A DNA stretch of 64,000 nt from Rebecca billardiae RCC1528 (taxonomy: Eukaryota; Haptophyta): NCBI GenBank assembly GCA_965240325.2, contig OZ251226.1, forward strand, positions 186,001 to 250,000, written 5' to 3'. The notes beneath the pieces are model-generated. The model was not told where the DNA came from. It made no database searches and was given only the letters and a program-made list of their open reading frames with translations. Numbering within the stretch: the stretch's first letter is position 1; each line of letters begins with the position of its first letter. Shown here piece by piece: positions 21,976 through 32,430 of this stretch. The position numbers and the translations under genes were made by a program.

Positions 21976-22654
21976 TGTTGAGCTGACGCAGCCTGGGGCG
22001 CGCATCTCAGCAGATGGCGTCGCCGCTGGGACGTCAGGGCCGGCGCCGCACCAGGCGGGCCGGCGGCATCAGCTACGCAGTGGCTGGCTCTGGCGGCGCG
22101 CGCGCGCGGCGCGCGCGGCGGCAGGAGCGCGAGCGCAGCAGCGCTGGCGCGGAGCGACACGGACGCGGCGCGTGCGCGGGCGGTACGGCCCGGCGCAGCG
22201 CGGCACGGATGGCACGCCGGCGGCACAGGCGGGCGCCATCGTGGAAGAGTCCAAGGAACAACGGACTCGATCACTTCATTCATGGACGCCCGGATTCTCA
22301 GTTTTGAGAATCGAGAATCCGGGATCATGGGTCCGTGCGCAGCTTACCCAGGTCCGATGACATTACCGAGTACCTGGGGGAAAGATGAGCTTACGGCGGT
22401 GCGTCGGTAACGCCTGCGATTGGCGGACGCACGGAAGCGGGGCTCAGGAAGGTTACAAGATTCCCGAGCCGGGCCGCAAAACGCCGTGTCACCCTGCGCA
22501 ACCGAAAGTTGGTTGCGGCAGGAGGATTAGCTTCGCTCGTCAGAGGAGCGAGGGTCGAGATTGCCTTCGTGGGCGTCACCGACGACGCGCCCGAGGACGT
22601 GCCGGTGAGCTCTTAGCAGGGCTCGAGACGCTCGGAGCTCGCGTTTACCCAATA
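21976..22654 (+). repeat. 3' long terminal repeat
   Basis: 679 bp; no difference from 15362-16040 seen on reading. Followed by GACGA, the right target duplication. Confidence 0.95.
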
Positions 22655-22822
22655 GACGATGATATATATATTGATTCGGACTGCGCTAAGTGCTAGTAGT
22701 CCGACTAGTGGACCACCCCTTTCATTCCTGCTATGAGTGGACCGTCTGACCGACTCCGTATGTCTCTCTAGCTCTCTCTCGAGATCTCACTCTCTCTCTT
22801 ATTATATTAATAACGACGTGAT

Positions 22823-22824
<2 letters not shown>

Positions 22825-22868
<44 letters not shown>

Positions 22869-22896
22869 CATATATATATATGTATGTATATATATA
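22825..22896. repeat. TA microsatellite
   Basis: Nearly pure TA dinucleotides with short interruptions (TGTGCA, TGTATG). Confidence 0.9.
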
Positions 22897-23063
22897 CGCC
22901 CGCTGCGGCGACGCGGCGTTCGATGTCGTCGCACTCGCACAGTGCTTTTTAGTTAAGCTACACGAGTCATCGAAGCTCATATATGCATGATGCACTGCTA
23001 CTTAGCTACACGGCACACCGATCTGATTTGGCCGTGGCCCGTGCGGCGCGTAGACTGCGTAGC

Positions 23064-23064
<1 letters not shown>

Positions 23065-23098
<34 letters not shown>
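23065..23098. repeat. GA microsatellite
   Basis: Pure GA dinucleotides, 17 units. Confidence 0.9.
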
Positions 23099-23101
<3 letters not shown>

Positions 23102-23546
23102 ATTTTCATCTGCTATCTATATTCTATCTATAGTTCAGCATCAGTGTCGTCCCGGATCAGCATCTCACATCTGCATGCTGACTCGGAGTGACGATCGACT
23201 GCTGTATAATTAATGTTGATGCGCGCGCCGTGAGTGACTAGCAGCACGCGCAGTAGTGGCCAGTCGCGCACTGCGCGTCGACTGGGCCTGGCCCTGGGCC
23301 TGGCCGGACGTTCACAACGACAATCCGGTGTAGCCCGCGCGAGTCATCGTGGCGGCGGTACTTCCGACTCAGCCAGGTACCTACTACATCAGTCGTACTG
23401 ACGATGCTCGTTATATATAATAATATATAGTCGTATCATAATATATATAATAATGCTTTTAATACTCAGGAGATCGACGAGTCTGAGTCAGTCCTGATGA
23501 GTGAGTGATGAGGCGGCCCGAGGCGCGGAGCCGGGGCGCACGAGGG

Positions 23547-24689
23547 CTAGAGCCCCCGCGCGCGCAGCGGCGCAGCCGCGCTGCCGAGTGCGACGAGCTG
23601 CCGCTCGAAGAGCCGCTTGGCCGCGTCGTACAGCTTGAGGTCCGTCTCGAGGTGCGCGAGCACCTCCGGGTCTGCCCGCGCCGCCTCGACATCCGCGGCC
23701 TCGCGCGCACGCTTGGCGAGGGTGGTCGCGCTCGCGGGCTGCATCACCTGGCGCCACGAGCTGACGGCGGGCCTGCGCGCGAGCGCGCGCGCGGTGCGCA
23801 CGCTCGGCGGCGCGACGAGCGGCACGTGCGCGTCGAACAGCCGCGCCGACTCCTCCCACCGCTCGAGAAGGCCGACAGTGACGAAGCGCGTGCCGTTCTC
23901 GATGGAGTGCACGAGCTCCTTCACGAGGATGCGCGCCTCGGGCGTCGACTTGCCGTCGGCGGCGTCGCCGAGCGCGTCGCGCAGCTCGGTCCACGACTTG
24001 GGGTAGCGGCACTCCCTCGCGCCGCCGCCGCGCGCGCGCCTCGTCGGCGCGATCGACGGCAGCAGCGGCGCGGTCGCGTTCGGCCGGCAGCGCAGCCCGA
24101 CGCGCTCGAACAGTCGCATGTCGTACAGCAGCTGCCGGTAGAAGTACGAGCCGTAGTGCGCCGCCCACTGGCGCAGCGTCGCGCTGGTCTCGTCGACCGG
24201 CCGCGCGGAGAAGGCGCCCTCGCCCGCGTTCAGCCCGCACAGCGGGATCCACGCCTTGGGCTTGCGGTTGCGGCAGTGGTGCAGCGCGGACACCATCCGC
24301 TCGACCGGCTCTCGGAACATGGTAAACCAGCGGCAGCCGCGGCGGAGCGTGGGGCTGCGCTCGCCCGAGTTGAGCGCGGTCGCCATGTCGCCCCAGTAGA
24401 AGTCGGCGTCCTCGTAGTGCTTCCAGCCCGTGCACTGCTTCCGGTTCATGTACGTGAGCTGCCAGCAGTGGTGATGGTGCCGCCGCTCGCCCTGCATCAG
24501 CCCACGGCCCCATACCACGAGGCCGGCGCTGCGCGGCTGGTGGATGAACGCGAGACAGGGGAGCGCCGACGGCGGCGGCCGGGCGAGCACGTGCTCAGGC
24601 AGCGCCAGGAGCGCGACGAACACCGTCAGAAGGCGTCGGGGAGTGCCGCGAGAGCGCTCAAGACGCAGGTCCGCCATCGTCATCGTCAT
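23547..24689 (-). CDS. Membrane-anchored carbohydrate sulfotransferase-like protein
   Basis: Single exon, 380 residues from the ATG at 24689. An N-terminal hydrophobic segment after basic residues (RRLLTVFVALLAL) looks like a signal anchor, giving a Golgi type II topology. FIHQPRSAGLVVWG sits where the 5'-phosphosulfate loop should be but lacks the usual Lys/Thr pattern. WFTMFREPVERMVSALHHCR is a strong match to the 3'-phosphate motif of galactose-3-O and heparan 2-O sulfotransferases (Arg and Ser conserved). Several Cys and an N-glycosylation site (NGT) fit a lumenal enzyme. Probable role: PAPS-dependent sulfation of glycans. The degenerate first loop leaves activity open. Its start codon is 38 bp from that of the divergent ankyrin gene. 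Confidence 0.65.
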   Translation of the reverse strand: MTMTMADLRLERSRGTPRRLLTVFVALLALPEHVLARPPPSALPCLAFIHQPRSAGLVVWGRGLMQGERRHHHHCWQLTYMNRKQCTGWKHYEDADFYWGDMATALNSGERSPTLRRGCRWFTMFREPVERMVSALHHCRNRKPKAWIPLCGLNAGEGAFSARPVDETSATLRQWAAHYGSYFYRQLLYDMRLFERVGLRCRPNATAPLLPSIAPTRRARGGGARECRYPKSWTELRDALGDAADGKSTPEARILVKELVHSIENGTRFVTVGLLERWEESARLFDAHVPLVAPPSVRTARALARRPAVSSWRQVMQPASATTLAKRAREAADVEAARADPEVLAHLETDLKLYDAAKRLFERQLVALGSAAAPLRARGL

Positions 24690-24727
24690 CCCTGCACACA
24701 AAAAGCTTGCAGGGCGCCGCGAGGATC
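24690..24727. promoter_or_regulatory. Very short head-to-head intergenic spacer
   Basis: Only 38 bp separate two divergent ATGs. Within it CCCTGC (24690-24695) and GCAGGG (24709-24714) form an inverted repeat around ACACAAAAAGCTT. The 5' UTRs must be tiny or overlap the opposite gene. Confidence 0.5.
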
Positions 24728-25972
24728 ATGGCGGCCCGCGATGGAAACGGCCGTCGAGGACGGCCGCCTCAACAGCCTCAACACGACGACTGGTCGGGAC
24801 CGAGCGACGCGGCGATCCGCTTAGCCGTCGGCTTCGCCATCGAGCGTGCCCTGCGCGGTCAGGTGATCAGCGTCCTCGCGCCTGGCCTCGACGTGCTGGC
24901 TGGTGACCGCCGCTGGCGCGCATGCGTGGCCGGCACGGCGCAGCGCGCGGGCGTGCGCGTCGACTACTGCCTGGCGCCATCCGCCGAGGGCAAGATTGCC
25001 ACGCTCTACTTGCCTTCTCACGCGCATGCAAGCGCCGCCGCGGGCGTCGACAACGTCGCACGACTCGTCGTGAGCGCCCGGCACGGGATTGTCGAAGCAG
25101 TTGCAGCGTGTCTCGACAGCGGCATCGCGCCGGGCGCGCCCAGCGCCGAGGGCGTGACCGCGCTGCACGCGGCGGCACGCGGCGGGCACGTGCGCGTGCT
25201 GCGGCTGCTTCTCGAGCGCGGCGCCGACCCGTGCACCGAGCTCGACCGGAACGGCGCGACCGCGCTCTGCCGCGCGGCCAGACACGGGCACGCGCGCGCG
25301 GCAGCCATGCTGCTGGACAGCGGCGCTCAGCTGGATGCGCAGACGGCGCACGGCATGAGCGCGCTGATGCTCGCCGCGCGTGCCGGGCACGAGGGCACGG
25401 TCGCGCTCCTCTGCGCGCGCGGCGCGGACCTCAGCGCCGTGTCGCACGACGGCTGCAGCGCGCTCGACCACGCGCAGCGCGAGGGGCACGCGCGCGCCGC
25501 GGCTGCGCTGGTGCGCGTGGGCGCGAGGCGAGCCGACCCTCGGCGCGCGCGCGCCGACATGGCGGGGGCGTGGTGGTTCGAGCGGCTGGCTGGCTTCCAG
25601 CACGCGGCGCTAGACGCGCCTAGACGCCGCATCGAGCCCAGGGCGGCGGAGCCGCGCCGCGCAGCGCGCGCCGCCGCGGCGCTCATCGCGGGCGCGCCGA
25701 ACGGCACCGTCGTCGCGCAGCGCGCGCTCGTGGACCCAGCGATGCGCGAGAACGCGATGCCGCACGATGGCGGCCCATGGCGGACCCGCGCGGTGGTAGA
25801 TGCGGTGCGCAGCGAGGAGGCCGGCGCACGGGTCGCGCTCGCACGCGAGCACGCCACGCTCCGCCAGTGGGCGCGCTTTGAGCGCGAGCGCGATGCTGAC
25901 GAGGCTGCGATGGCCGTGGGCGGCCCACTGCCGTACCGCAGGCGCGCGCTCCCGCTGCCGGGGGCCACCTGA
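24728..25972 (+). CDS. Ankyrin-repeat protein
   Basis: Single exon, 414 residues from the ATG at 24728. Residues ~115-270 carry about four ankyrin repeats, seen as GVTALHAAARGGHVRVLRLL, GATALCRAARHGHARAAAML, GMSALMLAARAGHEGTVALL and GCSALDHAQREGHARAAAAL, each with the TALHxAA-xxGH-LL pattern. Ankyrin repeats bind proteins. The N-terminal ~110 residues and the Arg/Ala-rich C terminus (a few charged helices) match nothing I recognise. There is no signal peptide or membrane segment, so it is probably cytosolic or nuclear. The divergent sulfotransferase shares its 38-bp upstream spacer, so the two may be co-regulated. Confidence 0.85.
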   Translation: MAARDGNGRRGRPPQQPQHDDWSGPSDAAIRLAVGFAIERALRGQVISVLAPGLDVLAGDRRWRACVAGTAQRAGVRVDYCLAPSAEGKIATLYLPSHAHASAAAGVDNVARLVVSARHGIVEAVAACLDSGIAPGAPSAEGVTALHAAARGGHVRVLRLLLERGADPCTELDRNGATALCRAARHGHARAAAMLLDSGAQLDAQTAHGMSALMLAARAGHEGTVALLCARGADLSAVSHDGCSALDHAQREGHARAAAALVRVGARRADPRRARADMAGAWWFERLAGFQHAALDAPRRRIEPRAAEPRRAARAAAALIAGAPNGTVVAQRALVDPAMRENAMPHDGGPWRTRAVVDAVRSEEAGARVALAREHATLRQWARFERERDADEAAMAVGGPLPYRRRALPLPGAT

Positions 25973-26247
25973 CTGCTGAGTAGAATCCGCCATAGCATTG
26001 CTTCGATGATGATGCCCTCGTGCAGCCTGGGGTGCACCGCTACATCACCGCCGCGCAGCACCGGAGGCACCACCCCGCGAGCACAGGCCAGCTCCGAGAT
26101 GCCTGCCCTTCCCGCGCGCCCCCGGGTGGCGGTGGCGGTCCGCCACCTTTCCTGAAGACGGTCGTTTCACGTTTCTGCGCTGACGAACTGTTTCCATTTC
26201 GCGTGCTGCTTGGGAGCCTCAGGGCGCGCTGTTACTTCGGGGGCAGC

Positions 26248-26840
26248 ATGGAAGCGGGGGTGCACGACGCATCCACGCCGGCGCCCGCGACGATCCCGTC
26301 GCTGATCCGCTCGGACTGCGGCGCGGACGCGGCGGCGCTGCACCTGATCCATGTGCAGGCCATCTCGCGCCACTTCCGCGGCTTCACCGACGAGGAGGTC
26401 GAGGCGATGCTCGACTGCTTTGCGCTGGTCGCGTGCTCGGCGGACGAGGTCATCTTCGAGGAGGGCGAGCCGTTCACGTGGGCGGGCGTGGTCGTCTCGG
26501 GCCGGCTGGCCGAGGACGGCTCGTCGCTCACGTACGCGCCGGGCGACATCGTGGGCGAGGCCTCGCTCTTCACCACGCGCGTGTGCGAGGCGAACGTGCT
26601 CGCGGCCGAGGCCGGCGTGATCGCGTGCACGACGCTCGCGCAGATCAACGCGCTGGCGTGGGCGCGGCCCGAGCTCGCGCTGCGCGTGGTGAAGTGCTTC
26701 GCCTCCGCCGCCACGTTCCGCGCCCTCCGCCCGCCGCAGCCCGCACCGCAGCCCGCCGCGGCCGCGTCGGCCGCCGCGGGCGGCGCGTCGGCCGAAGCGG
26801 CCGCCGCCATCTCCTCCTCCTCCGAGGAGGAGCAGAAGGA

Positions 26841-26884
<44 letters not shown>

Positions 26885-29800
26885 GCGAGCGGCACGCGCT
26901 CCTCCTCCGCGAGTGGTCCAAGGCGATGGTCGACGAGATGGGCTGGGAGGACGCCGACGCGCGCGAGCTCGCCTCTCTCCTCTCGCTCAGCCGGCACGAA
27001 TATTCCGAGAGGCTGGAGCGCGCGGGCAAGCCGCGCGACGAGCTGGGGCTGGTGCTGCGCGGCGCGCTGATGATCGAGTCGCACCTGGGCGAGCTGATCG
27101 TCGCGCCCGGCGGCTACTTTGGCCACCTCGGCTGGGGCCTCGCGCCCGAGGGCGCGCACGTGCGCGTCGCGTCTGACGAGGCGGTCGTGGCGCGCGCGCC
27201 GCGCGCCGTGCTGGACGACCTGCTGTGCCGCCGGCCGGGGCTGCTCACGCTGCTCGCGGCGGACGTGGTGCGGCACACGCTGGTGGGCGCGCAGGCGGTG
27301 CGCGACGGCGTCGGCCCGGACAAGGCGATCGCCATGGCGCAGTCCAACCCGCCGCCCGTCGTGCTCGCCGCCGAGCGCGCGCACGGGCTGGCGGTTGGCG
27401 CGCCCACCAAGCCCGACCCAATGCCCTACTATCAGGCGCCCATCCCGGGGCGGCACATGGGCGTCGGCGCGTCGGGCGAGCCGAGCGGCGTGGGCGCCGA
27501 GCCGGACATCGCCGCCGAGCTCGTGCACGCGCCCGCCCTCTCGCACGCGTCCAACCCTGAGCAGTGGGGCATCTTTCTCTCGAGGCGGATGCAGCGGCGA
27601 GGCTCGGTGCACGGCGGCGGCGGCGGCGGCGGCGCGGGCGCGGGCGGCGGCGGCTCGCGGCGGCAGAGCGCGCAGCTGCTGCCCGGCTTCGAGCGCGACA
27701 CGCCGATGCTCACGCCCACGCCGCGCCACTCCGCCACCACGCCGCCGCCCGGCTCGCGCCGCGCCCTCGACGCGGGCCCGCGCTCGCCCTCCGCCGCCTC
27801 GCTCCGCTCGCCGATGGGCTCGGCGCGCGGCGCCGGCCTGCGCTCGTCCGGCAACTGGCGAGCGCGGCAGCCGACGGAGGGCCGGCTGGGCGTGCCGAAG
27901 GGCGGCGCGACGGACGAGTCGTCGGAGGACGCGCACGACGAGCCCGAGCAGCACGATGACACCTCCTCCGCCGGCGCGCACTCCCCGCGCACCTCGGAGC
28001 CCGGCTCGGGCGAGGCGGAGCGCCGGTACCGGCCGCGCACGCTTTCCAAGGGGCCGGGCACCTTTGGCGCGGGCAGCACCCGGCGCAGCCTCGGGCGCGA
28101 GCCGCCGGTGTCGGAGGAGGAGGGCGCGGCGGCGAACGACGTGCGCGTGCGCCAGTGGAAGCAGATGCATGCCGCGATGGAACGCCGCGCCGCCGCGGCC
28201 GCGACCAAGCGGCGCGAGCTGGACGACGAGCTGGGCGGCGCGCAGGCCAAGATTGGCGCTCTCGAGAGCCAGCTCGCGCGGCTGCGCGCGCAGCACGGCG
28301 CGCTCGCGGCGGAGCGCGACGCGTACAAGGCGGGGCTCGCGCGCGCGCGCGCCGGCGCCGGCGCGGACGACGGCGCCGCGCCGCCCGACGCGCCTCCGCC
28401 GCTCGCGCACGCCGGCAGCGGCGGCGGCGGCGGCTCGGATGGCGCCGTGAGCGGCACGCAGGGCGCGCGCGCGGCCGCGCGCGCGGCCGAAGCGGCGGAG
28501 GCGGCGGAGGCGGGCGACGTGCAGCCGGAAAAGGCGAGCCCCGAGGTCGAGGCGGTGCGCACCGCGTTCAGCGCCCTCCTCGCCGACGCGTACGCCGCCG
28601 CCGACGCCGCGCTCGCCGAGCTCGAGCGCTCGCGCGCCTCCGAGGCCAAGGCGCGCCTGGGCGCGGCCGAGCAGCAGCGGCAGACTGTCGAGTATGCGCG
28701 CGCGACGGCGTACCTGCACGTGCACGCGCGGCGGCAGCTGGTGGCGGAGGCGGCGGCGCGCGTCGAGACGTACAACGAGCTGCACGAGGCGCGCACGGAG
28801 ATCGTCCGGCGCGGCGTCGAGTCCGAGACGCTCTCGGAGCACCTGCGGCGCGCGCGCGAGGAGCGCGGCATCCTCGAGAAGCGACACCTCACGCTCACGC
28901 GCCGCTACCTCGAGCTCGAGACGGACTTCGACATGGCGGTGGAGACGCACACGAAGAAGGCACGGCTCAAGTCGGAGGCCGCAGTGGCGGCGGTCGAGTG
29001 GGATGTCTTCGACAAGAAGCGCCGCCGCCGCCGCAACCGGCGCGGCTCGGCCAGCGCCCAGCCGGAGCACGAGGGCGGGGCGGACGAGGCGGACGAGGAC
29101 GAGGACGTGGAGGGGGGCGGGCAGGGGACGATCGAGGCGGCGCTGGCGGACGCGTCTGCGAGCCTGGTGCGCGAGGGGCACGACGGGAGCCACCTGCAGC
29201 CGCCGATCAGAGTGACGGGCCCCGACGAGGACCGGCATGGCGACCACGAGCCCGAGCCGCTGCGGCCGCCCGGCCACGAGCCTCCCGTCACGGCGGCGGC
29301 GCTGCTGCCGGCAGCTCAGCACGGGGCGCAGCCGGCGGCGGAGGCGGGCGGCGCGGCGGCGACGGCGGCGGTGGGAGGCGCGCACGCGCCGACGGATGCG
29401 CCGGGGCAGCAGCCGGCGCAGGAGGCGCAGGATGGCGCCGCCGCCGCCGCCGCCGCGCTCCCAGCGGCGGTGGCCGTCGACGGAGCCGCCGCGCCCGCGG
29501 CCGGGCAGCAGCCGCCGCCGCAGCCGCAGCCGCCGGCGGTGCCGCCGGCGGTGCCGCCGGCGCTCGAGGCGGCGAGCGCCGCTGAGCTCTTTGCCAACGC
29601 GCGCGGCGCGCTGGGCGCCGAGGCCGCAGGGTACGTGGCCGCGGCGGCCGCGGCGGCGACGCAGAGCGCGGGAGCGGCGGCGGCGGCGGCTGCCGCGGCG
29701 AGCGCCCCCCAGCCGCCGGCCGTGACGCCCCCTGGTGCGGCGGCTGCGCCGGGCGCGCAGGCGCCGCTCTCCCCACCGAGCGCGCTGCTCGGTGGCCCGT

Positions 29801-30227
29801 CCATGCCGCTGCCGACGGCGGCTGACGCGGGCGGCCCGGCGGCGCGCGCCGCAGGGCCAGTCTCCCTCTCCGCTCTGGACGGCGTGGTCGCGCCACCGCC
29901 TCCCGCGCTGCCGGCGCCGGCGCAGCCCGCGCCGGCGGGGCAGCAGCCTGCGCGGCCGTCCGCGGTGGCGCTTGGCGATGGAGGAGCGGTGGCGGCTGCG
30001 GGCGCGCAGCCGGGGTCGGCGGCGCAGGGCGGCGCGGGGGCTGCGCCGCCCGCGGTGCCTGTTGTGCCGAGCCCCGGCGCAGCCGCGGCGCCACAGCCGC
30101 AGCTGCCAGGCCCGGGGCCGGCAGAAGGGCCGGCGGCCGCACCGAGCGCGCAGCAGCGGCAGCTGCAGCAGCAGCAGCTGCTGCTGCAGCAGCAGCTGGA
30201 GCAGCTGCAGCAGCAGCAGCAGGTGCT

Positions 30228-30263
<36 letters not shown>

Positions 30264-31774
30264 GCGGCCGAGCTCGCCGGTGAGCTTCGCGTCGGTGCCA
30301 GGCGCAGCGCAGCCCGCTTCGGAGTCGGCGCTGGCCGCGCCGCCACCGCCGCACCCAGGGCTCAGCACGCCCGCCGCGCCGCTCGGCCTGGGCGAGGCCG
30401 CGCCGCTGGCCGCCGCCACTACGCCGCGCCGCCCCGGCACCTCACCCGCGCAGCCGCGGCGCCCGCTGCAGATTGACGCGCGCGCGTCGACGCCGCCCGC
30501 GCCCGGCGCGCCGCCCGGCGCGGACAAGCCCGCCGCCGGGCCGCAGCTCGCCGGCGACATCACAGGCCAGCTGCTCGAGAAGGCGGCGCGCGGCGAAGGC
30601 CTCTCGAGCCGCGTGCTCGTCGGCGCGGCCGCCGAGCTCGGCTCGGGCGGCGACGTGCTCGTCAAGGGGTCCAAGGCGTGGGAGGCGGCGACCGCCGAGC
30701 TGCGCACGCTGGTCACCTACTCGGACCGCTCGCTGTGGGTGCGTGCGCGCGAGAGGCCCCGCAGCCCTGACTCCGTGCGCACGCGCCGCGCGGCCGCCGC
30801 CCCGCCTCACGCAGCGCACCCGCCATGCGCCCGCCCCGGTGCTTCACCCGCCCGCGCGCGCGCGCGCACGGCAGGCGCTCTCTGGGCAGTACGACGAGGC
30901 GATGGTGATGGTGGAGAAGCTGCAGGGCCAGCTGAGCGCCAAGGAGGCGGAGCTGCGCGCCGCGAGGCGCGACGCCGAGCTCTCCGGCCGCACCATCCTC
31001 GCGATGACCTCGAGACTCGAGAGGGCCGAGGCGACCACCACGCGCGCGGCCATGCACCTGGACGCGCTCGCGGACGAGACCGACTCGTATGCGGAGCGGA
31101 TCGAGGCCGAGTACAGGCGCGGCGCGGGGCTCGCCGGCGCGTCCGAGCGCGAGGTGCACACGCACCTCGAGGCGCAGCGCGAGCTGCACAACACGCTCTC
31201 CAGGGTGGCGGACGTGCTGCGCGGCGCGCCGCGCCTCGTCGACCCGCGCGCGGCCAAGGAGAAGGCGGCCGCGCGAGCGGCGGCCTCGGGCGGCGCGGGC
31301 GCGGCGGCGTTCGCGTTCACGCGGCGCGACTCTTGGCTCGACGCGCGCACCGCGGTCGCGAGCGCCGACCAGGGCACCGAGTGGGAGGACGAGCTCGAGC
31401 GCGCGCGCGCCGAGATGCTCGGGCTCATCCCCGCGCCTCGCTCGCGGCCCGCCTCGCGCGACGGCGTGCTCACGACGCAAGGCTCGGGCTCGCGGCCGAT
31501 GACGACGGAAGAGGCGCAGCGCCCCGGCTCCAAGCCGCAGCTGCCGCCACAAGTCGGCCGCGAGCCGAGCGCGGCGACAGGCACGCCCGAGGGCGCGCCC
31601 CGCGTCATCGACGCCGCGCGCGTGCGCGCGACGACGGGCGGGTCGCCACAACACAGCACGCGCCCGCGAGGCGCTCCTCTGCAGCGTGCGCCCAAGAAGC
31701 TCGGCGGCGTCTCGAGCGTCGGGCGGCGCGGGCCCGTACACCTGCCCGCGATGGCCGCCGCTGGGCGGCGATGA
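26248..31774 (+). CDS. Large cyclic-nucleotide-binding, coiled-coil, polyQ protein
   Basis: Exons 26248-30738 and 30875-31774 (donor GTGCGT, acceptor CAG, phase 0) give 1796 residues. Residues ~20-140 are a cyclic-nucleotide-binding fold: FRGFTDEEVEAMLDCF, EVIFEEGEPFTWAGVVVSGRL, YAPGDIVGEASLF. A second, weaker copy at ~245-350 has LGLVLRGAL and APGGYFGHLG. The GExA ligand motif is present in the first (VGEASLF), but the Arg of the RxA phosphate-binding site is not obvious. Then come a Ser/Pro-rich region, coiled coils (~635-700 and ~770-920), a basic patch (KKRRRRRNRR), an Ala/Pro-rich region with a long polyGln run (~30160-30260), and a C-terminal coiled coil from exon 2. No kinase, channel or GEF domain is seen, so it may be a scaffold that senses cyclic nucleotides. 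The ATG at 26248 precedes the first domain; the frame opens further upstream without similarity. Confidence 0.7.
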
Positions 31775-32430
31775 AGTCGCATCTGCTCATCAGCATCTCG
31801 TCGCGATCATATCTAAGGCAGTGTCGTAGTCGTAAGGTAGTCATGGATCCACTGTCACTGACCGGACTGCTGTCCACGGTGGCTGAGTCTCAGTCGGACT
31901 CACTGCCGAGTCTGCCTCGGGCGGACTGTCGACTCACTGCATCGGACTCATTGACGGTCCCCTCGGCGGCGGCCCTCGGACGACTCGCGATTCGCATCGC
32001 GCGCCGCTACTCATCGCCGAAGTCATCGCGGGGCCGTTCGCGGCCAGCCGACGACAACGTCACAACGTAGTCGATTGGCCGCGAGTCGCGACGACGGACG
32101 ACGTCACGACGTGAGTGATGACGACTCGTCATCATATATCAAATTCAATAATGATGGCGCGCCCTGATCGCTCTCCGGGGGCTCGGCGGATGGCCATTCC
32201 GCGGGATGAGTCGTATCACGTACGACATGCTGCCAATCTGCCATGCTGCTGATGACGACGGCGACAGCAATAATGCGCGCGCCGCCAGCTGCTGTCGCAG
32301 ACAATGATGATGTGAATGTCGTCGATCGGATGACGGATTGACGACTGCTCTAGCCTAGAGTCTACTGAGTCTAGCTATAAGCTAGAGCGCTATGATACTG
32401 CTGCTCGTCGTAACGCGAGAGAGACGCGGC
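31775..32430. other. Intergenic region between convergent genes
   Basis: The upstream open frame runs to 32070, but only in a frame that the splice model leaves at 30738. No other gene seen. Confidence 0.5.

Larger units (their letters stand above)
15362..22654 (+). mobile_element. Complete Ty1/copia LTR retrotransposon
   Basis: The element is 7293 bp. Two LTRs of exactly 679 bp (15362-16040 and 21976-22654) start TGTTG and end CAATA, an imperfect inverted pair. GACGA flanks it on both sides (15357-15361 and 22655-22659), a 5-bp target duplication. Inside are gag with a zinc knuckle, aspartic protease, integrase, reverse transcriptase and RNase H, in the copia order with integrase before RT. 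A polypurine tract (GAGGGGGGG, 21967-21975) touches the 3' LTR. I found no difference between the LTRs and both coding frames are intact, so the insertion looks recent and possibly autonomous. The primer-binding site after 16040 is not the common initiator-Met type, and I could not assign a tRNA. Confidence 0.95.
22655..23546. other. Intergenic microsatellite region
   Basis: No gene. TA repeats at about 22825-22896 and GA repeats at 23065-23098. AT-rich stretches near 23410-23460 precede the end of the minus-strand sulfotransferase gene. Confidence 0.6.

Noticed and set aside
22737-22952. ORFs of repeated Tyr-Ile in TA microsatellites
   Set aside because: They are translations of simple repeats (also at 11386-11716, 36225-36452 and 46512-46788).
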